Shown here: positions 1-5,465 of the stretch, in pieces | Position numbering within the stretch: position 1 is the first letter of the stretch | Layout: each line of letters opens with the position of its first letter | Assembly: GCA_018819085.1 (NCBI GenBank) | Contig: JAHJQT010000067.1 | Location: 1 to 6,781 of the forward strand | Length of the DNA stretch: 6,781 bases | Origin: Patescibacteria group bacterium | GTDB taxonomy: Bacteria > Patescibacteriota > Minisyncoccia > Portnoybacterales > UBA2143 | Direction: 5' to 3' | Notes under the pieces: generated by a model | Seen by the model: the letters and a program-made list of their open reading frames with translations, nothing else | Database searches by the model: none | What the model was told of the DNA's origin: nothing | Translations under genes and position numbers: made by a program

Positions 1-807
1 AATCAAGGAATTAGAAATAGTAAAGGAGATTTTATTTTATGTCTTAATCATGATGTTGCTCTAGATAAGGATTTTATTAAAAATGCTATTAAAGTAATTC
101 AAAAAGATGCTAAAATAGCAGCTGTTCAGGGTAAATTATTAAGATGGAACACAGGTAATCCAATTTCTAATGATTTTAATAATTATAATATTTCTAAAAT
201 AATAGATACATCAGGATTAGTTATTTTTAAAAATAGACGTATTATAAATAAGAGACAAGGAGAAATTGATGAAAAGAAATTTAAAGAAATTAAAGAAATT
301 TTTGGAGCAGATGGAGCCGCTCCTATTTATCGAAGAGAAGCGTTAGAAGATATTAAGATTAATAATGAATATTTTGACGAAGATTTTTTTTGTTATAAAG
401 AAGATGTTGATTTAGCTTGGAGATTACGGCTTTATGGATGGAAAACTATATATCAACCAAATTCAATTGCTTTACATGATAGAACATCTGGAGAAAGTGC
501 AATGTTGAGTTATAGGGGTATAATTAAAGAAAGATTGAAAATAAATAAGTTTTCAAAATACCTTGCTTTTAAAAACCAGCGCTTAATGCAAATTAAAAAT
601 GAACAAATTTCGCTTTTAATTAGACATTTGCCTTGGTTTTTACCAAAAGAAATTATTTCATGGACTTATGTTTTAATCTTTGAAAGACATACATGGAAAG
701 CTATTAAAGATTTATTAAAACAAATGCCAAATGCTTTTCGTAAAAGAAAAATAATTATGTCTAAAAAAAGATTGAGTGCTCATGAAATGAAAAAATGGTT
801 TAATTAA
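1..807 (+). CDS. GT2-family glycosyltransferase, WbbL/rhamnosyltransferase-like (5' end outside window)
   Basis: This frame is open from the first base, so the gene starts upstream; 268 residues and the TAA are visible. The Met at 502 is internal, because the GT2 signature lies before it. Seen: an LNHDV motif (residues 15-19) in the place of the GT-A metal/nucleotide-binding DXD region, a FGADGAA acceptor-loop segment (about residues 101-107), the acidic KEDVD motif with the likely catalytic Asp (residues 133-137), and a His in ALHDRTSG (His159). The C-terminal 90 residues are basic and amphipathic, as in membrane-associated WbbL-like enzymes. Family knowledge: such enzymes transfer an activated sugar (often dTDP-rhamnose) to a lipid-linked glycan on the cytoplasmic face. 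The stop codon directly abuts the LCP start, so the two are likely translated from one mRNA. Fold assignment is strong; the sugar donor and acceptor cannot be read from sequence. Confidence 0.9.
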   Translation, partial: NQGIRNSKGDFILCLNHDVALDKDFIKNAIKVIQKDAKIAAVQGKLLRWNTGNPISNDFNNYNISKIIDTSGLVIFKNRRIINKRQGEIDEKKFKEIKEIFGADGAAPIYRREALEDIKINNEYFDEDFFCYKEDVDLAWRLRLYGWKTIYQPNSIALHDRTSGESAMLSYRGIIKERLKINKFSKYLAFKNQRLMQIKNEQISLLIRHLPWFLPKEIISWTYVLIFERHTWKAIKDLLKQMPNAFRKRKIIMSKKRLSAHEMKKWFN

Positions 808-1821
808 ATGTCAAAAGTTAAAATTAAAATTTATATATTCTTCTTTTTGCTGATTCTAATCGGTTTGTTTTCTCTTTTATTTTTAAAAACAAGTTTTACT
901 ATTAGCCAAGTTATTAATCAGGAAAATAATGGAGAAAATTTACCTATTCATGATGATTTACCTGATTTACCTAAAGATGATCCAGATAGAATAAATATTT
1001 TACTTTTAGGTAGTAGGGGAGTTGATGAACCAGGAGATGGAAAATTACTTTCTGATTCAATTATTTTACTTAGTATTAAAAAAAGCACTAAACAAATTGC
1101 TTTAATTTCTTTCCCAAGAGATTTTTATCTTCGACTTTATTGTTCAGACGAAAAGAAGAAAATAAATTTTGCTTATGCTAATGGGGGATTGAGTTGTGCT
1201 AAAAAAACAATTTCGTATTTAAGTGGTCTTTATGTTGATTACGCAACAAGTATTAATTTTCAAGGATTAACGAAATTAATTGATGATTTAGGTGGTATTA
1301 ATATTTATTTAGATGAACCTTTTGAAGAAAGTTTTCAGTGGGCTAAAGAAGGTTGGGAAGAAGATGAATATTGGTTTATAAAAGAAATTGAAGGGGAAGA
1401 GAAATGGGTTTTTCATTTACCTAAAGGCAAAAATAATTTAGATGGAAAAACAGCTCTTTATTATGTCCGTTCTCGTTATTCAACTAATGATTTCGATAGA
1501 ATGCGTCGCCAACAAGATGTATTAATGGCTATTAAAGAAAAAGGTCTTTCTTTAAATGTTTTACTTAATCCTTTAAAGATATATAATCTTTTGGATACAT
1601 TAGGAAAAAATGTTAAAACAGATATGACATTAAATGATATTAAAAAATTAATTGATTTATCTTCAGATTTAAATATAGATAATATAAGGACAGAGATTTT
1701 TGATATTTCTCCGAATGGATTGCTTTATTATACGTTTATTAATGAAGAGTATGTTCTTTTGCCTATAGGAGATAATTTTGATAAAATTCAAGAAGTATGT
1801 AAAAATATATTTGATATATAA
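808..1821 (+). CDS. LytR-CpsA-Psr (LCP) family membrane protein, glycopolymer-to-wall ligase type
   Basis: The 337-residue product has a short basic N-terminus, one membrane helix (about residues 8-26), an acidic Pro/Asp-rich linker (about 45-60) and an extracytoplasmic LCP domain. LCP hallmarks in order: ILLLGSRG (64-71), SDSIILLSI (82-90), SFPRD (101-105) with the conserved Arg104 and Asp105, KINFAYANGG (118-127), and the signature DGKTALYYVRSR (212-223) followed by DFDRMRRQQ (228-236). The Arg residues 104, 221, 223, 231 and 234 match those that bind the polyprenyl pyrophosphate. Family knowledge: LCP enzymes move lipid-linked glycopolymers onto peptidoglycan or other surface acceptors. 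Cys112 and Cys130 could form an external disulfide. The start is fixed by the ATG abutting the preceding stop; no Shine-Dalgarno is visible. Its position between two glycosyltransferases fits attachment of the polymer they build. The exact acceptor is unknown. Confidence 0.95.
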   Translation: MSKVKIKIYIFFFLLILIGLFSLLFLKTSFTISQVINQENNGENLPIHDDLPDLPKDDPDRINILLLGSRGVDEPGDGKLLSDSIILLSIKKSTKQIALISFPRDFYLRLYCSDEKKKINFAYANGGLSCAKKTISYLSGLYVDYATSINFQGLTKLIDDLGGINIYLDEPFEESFQWAKEGWEEDEYWFIKEIEGEEKWVFHLPKGKNNLDGKTALYYVRSRYSTNDFDRMRRQQDVLMAIKEKGLSLNVLLNPLKIYNLLDTLGKNVKTDMTLNDIKKLIDLSSDLNIDNIRTEIFDISPNGLLYYTFINEEYVLLPIGDNFDKIQEVCKNIFDI

Positions 1822-1831
1822 TAAAATTAAA

Positions 1832-2620
1832 ATGCTATCAATTATTATTACTCACCATAAAACTCCGATTTTATTAAAACTCTGCTTAAAATCAATTTTG
1901 GAAAATATTGGCGATATTGAATATGAAATAATTATTGTTGATAGTCAAACAGAAACAGTTGTAAGGGATTTAATTGAAGAAAAAATATTTAATAAAATAA
2001 AATTGATTTCTTTTTCAAAAAATACTGGTTATGCTAAGCTGGTAAATACAGGGATTAAAGTAGCAAAAGGAAATAATATTTTAATTCTTAATGCTGATAT
2101 TCTTGTTTTAAAAGGAAGTATCCAAACGATGCTTGATTTTATGAAGGATAATCCACAAACAGGTATTATTGGTCCTCAATTATTAACATTTAGTAATCAA
2201 GTTCAAAATTCATATTTTAAATTTCCAACTATTGGAGCAATTTTAGCAAGAAGAACTTTCTTAGGAAAATTAAAATGGGGTAAGGAAAAGTTAAATGAAT
2301 TTTTAATGCAAAAAGAAGATTCTTCTTATCAAAAAGTTGATTGGGTTCAAGGTTCAGCTATGTTTGTTCGTAAAGAAGCAATTGATAAAGTTGGTTCAAT
2401 GGATGAAAGATATTTTATGTATTTAGAAGATACTGATTGGTGTCGTCGTTTTTGGAAAAATAACTATGAAGTAATTTATTTACCATTAGCAAAAATGTCT
2501 CATTATTATTATAGGGCAAGTAAAAAATGGAATAGTTTTTTAGATGTACTATTTAATAGATATACACGAATTCATTTAATTAGTGCTTTTAAATATTTTT
2601 GGAAATGGAGAAAAGTATGA
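1832..2620 (+). CDS. GT2-family glycosyltransferase, rhamnosyltransferase/WbbL-like
   Basis: A 262-residue complete GT-A enzyme. Seen: an N-terminal beta strand MLSIIITHHK, the nucleotide-binding Asp in IIIVDSQT (Asp37), the KNTGYAKLVNTGI segment (63-75), LNADI as the DXD-like metal site (86-90), the acceptor segment VDWVQGSAMFVRKEA (from 169), and FMYLEDTDWCRR (195-206) with the ED pair at 199-200 and Asp202 as candidate catalytic acids. An aromatic HYYYRASKK follows, as in WbbL-type enzymes. An upstream in-frame ATG at 1778 would overlap the LCP gene by 44 nt and add 18 basic residues before the first strand of the fold; the ATG at 1832 starts exactly at that strand, 10 nt after the LCP stop, and is preferred. 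Neither start has a clear ribosome binding site. The TGA overlaps the next start. Inferred role: adding a sugar to the lipid-linked glycan handled by the neighbouring LCP protein. Confidence 0.92.
   Translation: MLSIIITHHKTPILLKLCLKSILENIGDIEYEIIIVDSQTETVVRDLIEEKIFNKIKLISFSKNTGYAKLVNTGIKVAKGNNILILNADILVLKGSIQTMLDFMKDNPQTGIIGPQLLTFSNQVQNSYFKFPTIGAILARRTFLGKLKWGKEKLNEFLMQKEDSSYQKVDWVQGSAMFVRKEAIDKVGSMDERYFMYLEDTDWCRRFWKNNYEVIYLPLAKMSHYYYRASKKWNSFLDVLFNRYTRIHLISAFKYFWKWRKV
2607..2610 (+). promoter_or_regulatory. Shine-Dalgarno site (GGAG) for the S41 protease
   Basis: GGAG ends 6 nt before the ATG at 2617. It decides the protease start in favour of 2617 over an in-frame ATG at 2599, which would place this site inside the coding region and extend the overlap with the glycosyltransferase. 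It is the only convincing ribosome binding site in front of an accepted gene in this window. The ATGA overlap (2617-2620) suggests translational coupling. Confidence 0.75.
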
Positions 2621-3831
2621 AAAAATATATTTCAATACCAGCTTGGATTTTTTTATTAGCTTTTATTTTTGGCTTCGGTTTTTTTATTGGAAATTTTAAT
2701 AAACCATCTATTGAAAAAATTGAAGGATTATCTAATAAGGAGTCTCATCTTTCTTCTTCTATTGATTTTAGCTTATTTTGGGATGCCTGGAATGTTATTG
2801 AAAATAAATATGTTAATAGATTTGAATTAGATCGTCAAAAAATGGTTTATGGAGCAATTATTGGAATGCTCGATTCATTAGGAGATCCTTATTCTGTTTT
2901 TATGGAGCCAGAAGATAGTGAAAAGTTTATTGATGATATGAGTGGTAGTTTTGATGGTATTGGTGCCGAAGTTGGTATTCGTAAAGAAATTTTAACTGTA
3001 ATTTCTCCATTAGAAGGCAATCCTGCACAGAAAGCTGGACTTAAGTCAGGAGATCAGATTATTAAAATAGATGATACTTTAACGGGTGATTTAACTTTAG
3101 ATGAATCAGTTAGTTTAATTAGAGGAGAGAAAGGAACTGAAGTTGCTCTCCTTGTTTTTAGAGATGAATGGGAGGAAACAAAAGAAATAAAGATAGTTAG
3201 AGATGAAATAAAAATTCCTATAATTAAATGGGAAATGCTTGCCCCGCCCGGCGGGGAAAATAATAATATTGCATACATACAGTTTTATCATTTTACTGAG
3301 AATTCGGCTGTTGAATTTAGTAAAACAATTAATGAAATACTTAAATTTAATCCAAATGGAATTATATTAGATATTCGTAATAATCCAGGTGGTTATTTAG
3401 AGACATCAATTGATATAGCAAGTTGGTTTTTGCCCAAAGGAGAAATAGTTGTAATTGAAGATTTTAGCGATGAAAAAAGAAATGAATTTGTAAGTAAGGG
3501 GTATAAGAAGTTAGAAAATATACCTACTGTTGTTTTAATTAACGAAGGGTCAGCTTCTGCTTCAGAGATTTTAGCGGGTGCTTTAAGAGATATTAGAGGA
3601 ATAAAGCTTGTTGGTCAAAAAAGCTTTGGTAAGGGCTCTGTTCAGCAATTAGAGAAGCTTAAAGGCGGTTCTAGTGTGAAAATAACTGTTGCTAAATGGT
3701 TGACACCTTCTGGTTTAAGTATAAGCGAAAAAGGCATTATTCCTGATGAAGAAGTTGAAATTACCTTAGAAGATATTGATAATATGCACGATCCACAATT
3801 AAATAAAGCATTAGAAATGTTAAATGAATAA
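2617..3831 (+). CDS. ctpA: C-terminal processing peptidase, S41 family (CtpA/CtpB-like) with PDZ domain
   Basis: A 404-residue product. It has one N-terminal membrane helix or uncleaved signal anchor (about residues 9-27), a helical region with the family motif LDSLGDPYSVFMEPE (about 86-100), a PDZ domain (about 110-190, with NPAQKAGLKSGDQI), and the S41 protease core. Matching spacing to E. coli Prc and B. subtilis CtpB, the catalytic triad is Ser314 (in GSASASE), Lys339 (in FGKG) and Gln343, all present, so the enzyme should be active. Family knowledge: these serine-lysine proteases cut exported proteins near their C-termini, with the PDZ domain gating access. It overlaps the preceding glycosyltransferase by 4 nt and the following acylphosphatase by 8 nt. 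Odd feature: codons 209-214 (APPGGE) are made of a GC-rich palindrome foreign to the local AT-rich sequence, between the PDZ domain and the protease core. The substrate is unknown; other exported proteins of this genome are plausible targets. Confidence 0.95.
   Translation: MKKYISIPAWIFLLAFIFGFGFFIGNFNKPSIEKIEGLSNKESHLSSSIDFSLFWDAWNVIENKYVNRFELDRQKMVYGAIIGMLDSLGDPYSVFMEPEDSEKFIDDMSGSFDGIGAEVGIRKEILTVISPLEGNPAQKAGLKSGDQIIKIDDTLTGDLTLDESVSLIRGEKGTEVALLVFRDEWEETKEIKIVRDEIKIPIIKWEMLAPPGGENNNIAYIQFYHFTENSAVEFSKTINEILKFNPNGIILDIRNNPGGYLETSIDIASWFLPKGEIVVIEDFSDEKRNEFVSKGYKKLENIPTVVLINEGSASASEILAGALRDIRGIKLVGQKSFGKGSVQQLEKLKGGSSVKITVAKWLTPSGLSISEKGIIPDEEVEITLEDIDNMHDPQLNKALEMLNE
3242..3256. repeat. 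GC-rich interrupted palindrome inside the protease gene
   Basis: CCCCGCC (3242-3248), one central C, then GGCGGGG (3250-3256): a perfect 7-bp inverted repeat made only of G and C, in a gene that is otherwise strongly AT-rich. It is read in frame as part of Ala-Pro-Pro-Gly-Gly, at the junction between the PDZ domain and the catalytic core, where a surface loop is expected. It looks like a small interspersed palindromic element that was tolerated because it adds a loop. Only one copy is present here, so repeat status is inferred. Confidence 0.55.
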
Positions 3832-4102
3832 ACAAATTATTCTTAAAATTTATGGAAGAGTCCAAATGGTTATGTATCGAGATTCTGCTAGAAGACAAGC
3901 TAAAAAACTAGATCTAGTTGGCTGGGTTATGAATAAATCAGATGGTACGGTAGAGTTAATTGCAGAAGGAGAAGAAGAAAACTTGAAACAACTTATCGAT
4001 TGGTGCTATAATGGATCTATGTTAGCAAAGGTTGATAAAATAAATATTGTTTGGCAGGAACCTGCTGGTCAATTTAAAGAATTTAATATAAAATATAAAT
4101 AA
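3824..4102 (+). CDS. acyP: Acylphosphatase
   Basis: A 92-residue product, the usual length of the family. Seen: the phosphate-binding loop GRVQMVMYR (11-19) with the catalytic Arg19, and Asn37 in GWVMNKSDGTVE (33-44); the 18-residue spacing equals that of Arg23 and Asn41 in human acylphosphatase. The rest follows the ferredoxin-like fold (EGEEENLKQLIDW about 50-62, then a VDKINIVW strand). Family knowledge: it hydrolyses acyl phosphates such as acetyl phosphate or carbamoyl phosphate to carboxylate and phosphate, in the cytoplasm. Odd: the loop normally reads GRVQGV, and here Gly is replaced by Met15. The ATG overlaps the end of the protease gene by 8 nt in another frame, with no ribosome binding site, so translation probably depends on the upstream gene. 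Its link to the envelope genes is not obvious. Confidence 0.93.
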   Translation: MNKQIILKIYGRVQMVMYRDSARRQAKKLDLVGWVMNKSDGTVELIAEGEEENLKQLIDWCYNGSMLAKVDKINIVWQEPAGQFKEFNIKYK

Positions 4103-4123
4103 ATTAATTAATCATTATTCATT

Positions 4124-4570
4124 ATGAAAGTAATACTATTACAAGACATAGATAAATTAGGTAAAAAAGGTGATATTAAAGAGGTAGCTGATGGCTATGC
4201 TCGCAATTTGTTAATCCCTAATAAGAAGGCTGTTTTAGCCAGTAAGTCAGAAATAATAAAAGCAGAAGAACAGAAAAAAATTGATACAGAAAAAGCTGAA
4301 CAAGAGTTAATTCGTTTTCAAGAAGTAGCAAGTCAATTAGATGGATTTGAATTAGAAATTCCAGCTAAAGTAGGAGAAGATAATAAGCTTTTTGGAGCTA
4401 TTACAACGGTAAAAATAAGTGAAGAGTTGAAAAAGAATAATTTTGAAATTGAGAAAAATAAAATTAAATTAGAAGAACCAATTAAAGAAATAGGGGAATA
4501 TGAAATACCGATTGAATTACCTCATAATCTTGAAGCGAAGATAAAGCTTATTGTCACAGAAGAGAAATAA
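4124..4570 (+). CDS. rplI: 50S ribosomal protein bL9
   Basis: A 148-residue product of normal family length. The N-terminal rRNA-binding domain is unmistakable (MKVILLQDIDKLGKKGD, then VADGYARNLLIPNKKA, residues 1-36). A long charged connecting helix follows (about 40-75), then the C-terminal domain with KLFGAITTVKISEEL and IKEIGEYEIPIELPHNLEAKIKLIV. bL9 binds 23S rRNA near the L1 stalk base and helps reading-frame fidelity. It lies 21 nt after the acylphosphatase in an A/T-only-like spacer without a Shine-Dalgarno, and is followed 8 nt later by a strong terminator, so it is the last gene of this run. It is not beside rpsF, ssb or rpsR, its common partners. Its presence is taxonomically useful because several CPR lineages lack bL9. 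Confidence 0.98.
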   Translation: MKVILLQDIDKLGKKGDIKEVADGYARNLLIPNKKAVLASKSEIIKAEEQKKIDTEKAEQELIRFQEVASQLDGFELEIPAKVGEDNKLFGAITTVKISEELKKNNFEIEKNKIKLEEPIKEIGEYEIPIELPHNLEAKIKLIVTEEK

Positions 4571-4578
4571 AGAAATTA

Positions 4579-4603
4579 AAAAAGGCGTGAACAACGCCTT
4601 TTT
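4579..4603. terminator. Bidirectional intrinsic terminator between rplI and rpmA
   Basis: A perfect 10-bp stem (4579-4588 with 4594-4603) closes a 5-nt loop GAACA. The stem base is five A:T pairs, giving a U-tract on either transcript, and its upper part is GC-rich (GGCGT/ACGCC). It begins 8 nt after the rplI stop and, on the minus strand, 18 nt after the rpmA stop, so it can serve both convergent genes. Confidence 0.92.
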
Positions 4604-4621
4604 AAATTTTTAATATTTCTT

Positions 4622-4900
4622 TTACTTTGATTCTACATTGACTATTTTAGCAATTCTTCTATTTCCATCAAATTTCATCAATTTCTTTGTAGTAAATTTA
4701 ACTATACCATTAGCAATAGAATAAAGAGTATCATCGTTTCCTTTACGAACATTATTTCCAGGAACAAATTTACTTCCTCTTTGACGCACAATAATATCTC
4801 CGGGTTGAGCTTTTTGTCCTCCGGATAATTTAATTCCTAAATATTTTGGTTGGGAGTCACGACCTAGACTAGTCGAACCCGCTGATTTTGTTTTTGACAT
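4622..4900 (-). CDS. rpmA: 50S ribosomal protein bL27
   Basis: A 92-residue product with the bL27 signature: the flexible N-terminal arm KSAGSTSLGRDS (about 5-16) that reaches the peptidyl transferase centre, then KYLGIKLSGGQ and the family hallmark IIVRQRGSKFVPGNNV (36-51), followed by the short beta-barrel (DDTLYSIANGIVKF). The arm begins MSKTK rather than the common MAHKK, and there is no Firmicute-type cleavable N-terminal extension. The usual neighbour rplU (bL21) is not upstream: the gene instead diverges from a small membrane protein with 6 nt between start codons, and it is transcribed alone to a shared terminator. A promoter-like pair immediately upstream suggests a leaderless transcript. 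Confidence 0.97.
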   Translation of the reverse strand: MSKTKSAGSTSLGRDSQPKYLGIKLSGGQKAQPGDIIVRQRGSKFVPGNNVRKGNDDTLYSIANGIVKFTTKKLMKFDGNRRIAKIVNVESK

Positions 4901-4906
4901 AACTAT

Positions 4907-4935
4907 ATGTTATCTGATTTTAAAAAATTCGTCAA
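4907..4935 (-). promoter_or_regulatory. Candidate rpmA promoter giving a leaderless mRNA
   Basis: Read on the minus strand: TTGACG (4935-4930, five of six to the -35 consensus), a 17-nt spacer, then TAACAT (4912-4907, four of six to the -10 consensus), then 6 nt to the rpmA ATG. A start about 7 nt after the -10 would fall on the A of the ATG, leaving no leader. The -10 box coincides with the ATG and following bases of the divergent gene. The match is moderate and the call rests on spacing and position. Confidence 0.5.
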
Positions 4936-5257
4936 GCGCAATAGATCTGATATTATTTTAACTATTAGTATTGTTTTGATTTCTTTAATAGTTTTTGGAA
5001 TTGTTTTATTAATTAATTTTTCTAATAATAAAGAAAAGATTATTATCCAAAATCCTTCTGCTTCAGTTATTGAAAGTATTAAGCAAGGAATGTTTGTTGG
5101 TAGCATTAATTCTACTAAATACCATTGGCCAGACTGTTCATTCGCCAAAAGAATATCCGAAGAAAATCAAGTCTGGTTTTCTTCAGAACAAGAAGCTCAA
5201 GATGCTGGTTATATTAAATGCAGTAGTTTTGAAAAATATGCTCCTAAAAATGATTGA
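4907..5257 (+). CDS. Small membrane-anchored protein with Ada-like Cys/His metal-binding-like domain, function unknown
   Basis: A 116-residue product. Seen: a basic cytoplasmic N-terminus (KKFVKRNR), one membrane helix (about 16-37), a linker, and a C-terminal module from Gly65: GSINSTKYHWPDC, then AKRISEENQVWF, then EAQDAGYIKC. The pattern (Y-H, Cys77, A-K-x-I, N, F, EA-x-x-AGY, Cys105) resembles the zinc-binding N-terminal domain of Ada, a module I recognise as frequent on one-helix proteins of CPR bacteria. The second Cys pair of Ada-type sites is incomplete: only Cys105 follows GY, and only Cys77 precedes it, so the metal site may be reduced (His73, Cys77, Cys105) or lost. With the basic end inside, the module would lie outside the cell. 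It has no Ada methyltransferase domain, so a repair role is not supported. The start is the first ATG, 6 nt from the divergent rpmA ATG, with no ribosome binding site. Confidence 0.8.
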   Translation: MLSDFKKFVKRNRSDIILTISIVLISLIVFGIVLLINFSNNKEKIIIQNPSASVIESIKQGMFVGSINSTKYHWPDCSFAKRISEENQVWFSSEQEAQDAGYIKCSSFEKYAPKND

Positions 5258-5283
5258 CAGATAAATTAGTTTTGTGATAGATT
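5254..5283 (+). promoter_or_regulatory. Candidate promoter P1 for the secreted Ig-like protein gene
   Basis: TTGACA (5254-5259, perfect -35) overlaps the stop codon of the preceding gene. After an 18-nt spacer comes TAGATT (5278-5283, four of six), preceded by TGA at 5275-5277, which gives an extended -10 (TGn). Transcription would start near 5290 and leave a leader of about 175 nt. Confidence 0.5.
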
Positions 5284-5295
5284 ACTTAAGCAAGC

Positions 5296-5311
5296 AATTT
5301 CTTAAGAAATT
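5296..5311. repeat. Perfect 16-bp palindrome, possible operator
   Basis: AATTTCTTAAGAAATT is its own reverse complement, centred between 5303 and 5304. It lies downstream of P1 and 10 nt upstream of the P2 -35 box. A second CTTAAG core occurs at 5285-5290, 16 nt upstream. No loop and no T-tract follow, so a protein-binding site is more likely than a terminator. Confidence 0.5.
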
Positions 5312-5321
5312 CAAAAAAACA

Positions 5322-5348
5322 TTGACAAAATATTTTATAAAATATAAT
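5322..5348 (+). promoter_or_regulatory. Candidate promoter P2 for the secreted Ig-like protein gene
   Basis: Perfect TTGACA (5322-5327) and perfect TATAAT (5343-5348), but with a short 15-nt spacer; reading TAATAT (5345-5350) as the -10 gives the optimal 17 nt at four of six matches. An A-rich tract lies just upstream. It is the best promoter match in the window, with transcription expected to start near 5355 and a leader of about 110 nt. Confidence 0.65.
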
Positions 5349-5362
5349 ATTTAATTAAATAT
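5347..5362. repeat. Perfect 16-bp A/T palindrome at the P2 start region
   Basis: ATATTTAATTAAATAT is self-complementary and overlaps the P2 -10 box and the expected transcription start. Being all A/T in an AT-rich gap it could arise by chance, but its position matches that of repressor operators, and it pairs with the palindrome at 5296-5311 in flanking P2. Confidence 0.35.
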
Positions 5363-5398
5363 AAATTAAATTTTAAAACAAATTTTTTATTAATAATC

Positions 5399-5456
5399 TT
5401 ATAATTTGTCTGGGCGAAAGTAAAAATATTTTTTTACTTAGACAAGATAATTATAA
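5399..5456 (+). promoter_or_regulatory. Foldable 5' leader ending 9 nt before the start codon
   Basis: Three stacked helices can form: 5399-5405 with 5450-5456 (7 bp), 5406-5411 with 5440-5445 (TTGTCT/AGACAA) and 5418-5426 with 5431-5439 (AAGTAAAAA/TTTTTACTT, loop TATT). They leave a one-sided bulge GGGCGA at 5412-5417 and a 4-nt bulge at 5446-5449. The bulge holds nearly the only GC-rich bases of the leader. I recognise no riboswitch class. It could protect the mRNA or control translation. Confidence 0.45.
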
Positions 5457-5465
5457 ATAAATATC

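Noticed and set aside
502..807. Separate 101-residue gene starting at the Met at 502
   Set aside because: The same frame is open to base 1 and carries the GT2 motifs upstream, so this is only the C-terminal part of the truncated glycosyltransferase.
1778..1831. Upstream start for the second glycosyltransferase
   Set aside because: It would overlap the LCP gene by 44 nt and add a basic 18-residue tail before the first strand of the fold; the ATG at 1832 fits the family N-terminus.
2599..2616. Upstream start for the S41 protease
   Set aside because: The GGAG site 6 nt before 2617 and the ATGA overlap favour 2617; the extra residues MEMEKS have no family counterpart.
3054..3278. Minus-strand reading frame of 74 codons inside the protease gene
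   Set aside because: Lies wholly antisense to a well-supported gene and shows no recognisable motif.
4894..4899. Perfect TTGACA on the plus strand as a -35 box for the small membrane protein
   Set aside because: It is formed by the complement of the first rpmA codons, and a -10 at normal spacing (near 4917) is poor and would start transcription inside the gene it should serve.
4903..5148. Minus-strand reading frame of 81 codons opposite the small membrane protein
   Set aside because: Its hydrophobic stretch mirrors the membrane helix on the plus strand, it has no family resemblance, and the plus-strand Ada-like domain is recognisable.
2618..5257. TGA read as glycine (code 25, as in Gracilibacteria/Absconditabacteria)
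   Set aside because: TGA ends two genes exactly at the expected protein ends (2618-2620 and 5255-5257), no gene has an internal TGA, and readthrough adds only a few residues of no family likeness.
5070..5264. Plus-strand 64-codon frame overlapping the small membrane protein
   Set aside because: Shifted-frame shadow without any motif.
5258..5465. Known riboswitch, tRNA or small RNA gene in the longest non-coding gap
   Set aside because: No tRNA arms or recognised riboswitch consensus are visible; the gap is better described by promoters, palindromes and the leader fold.
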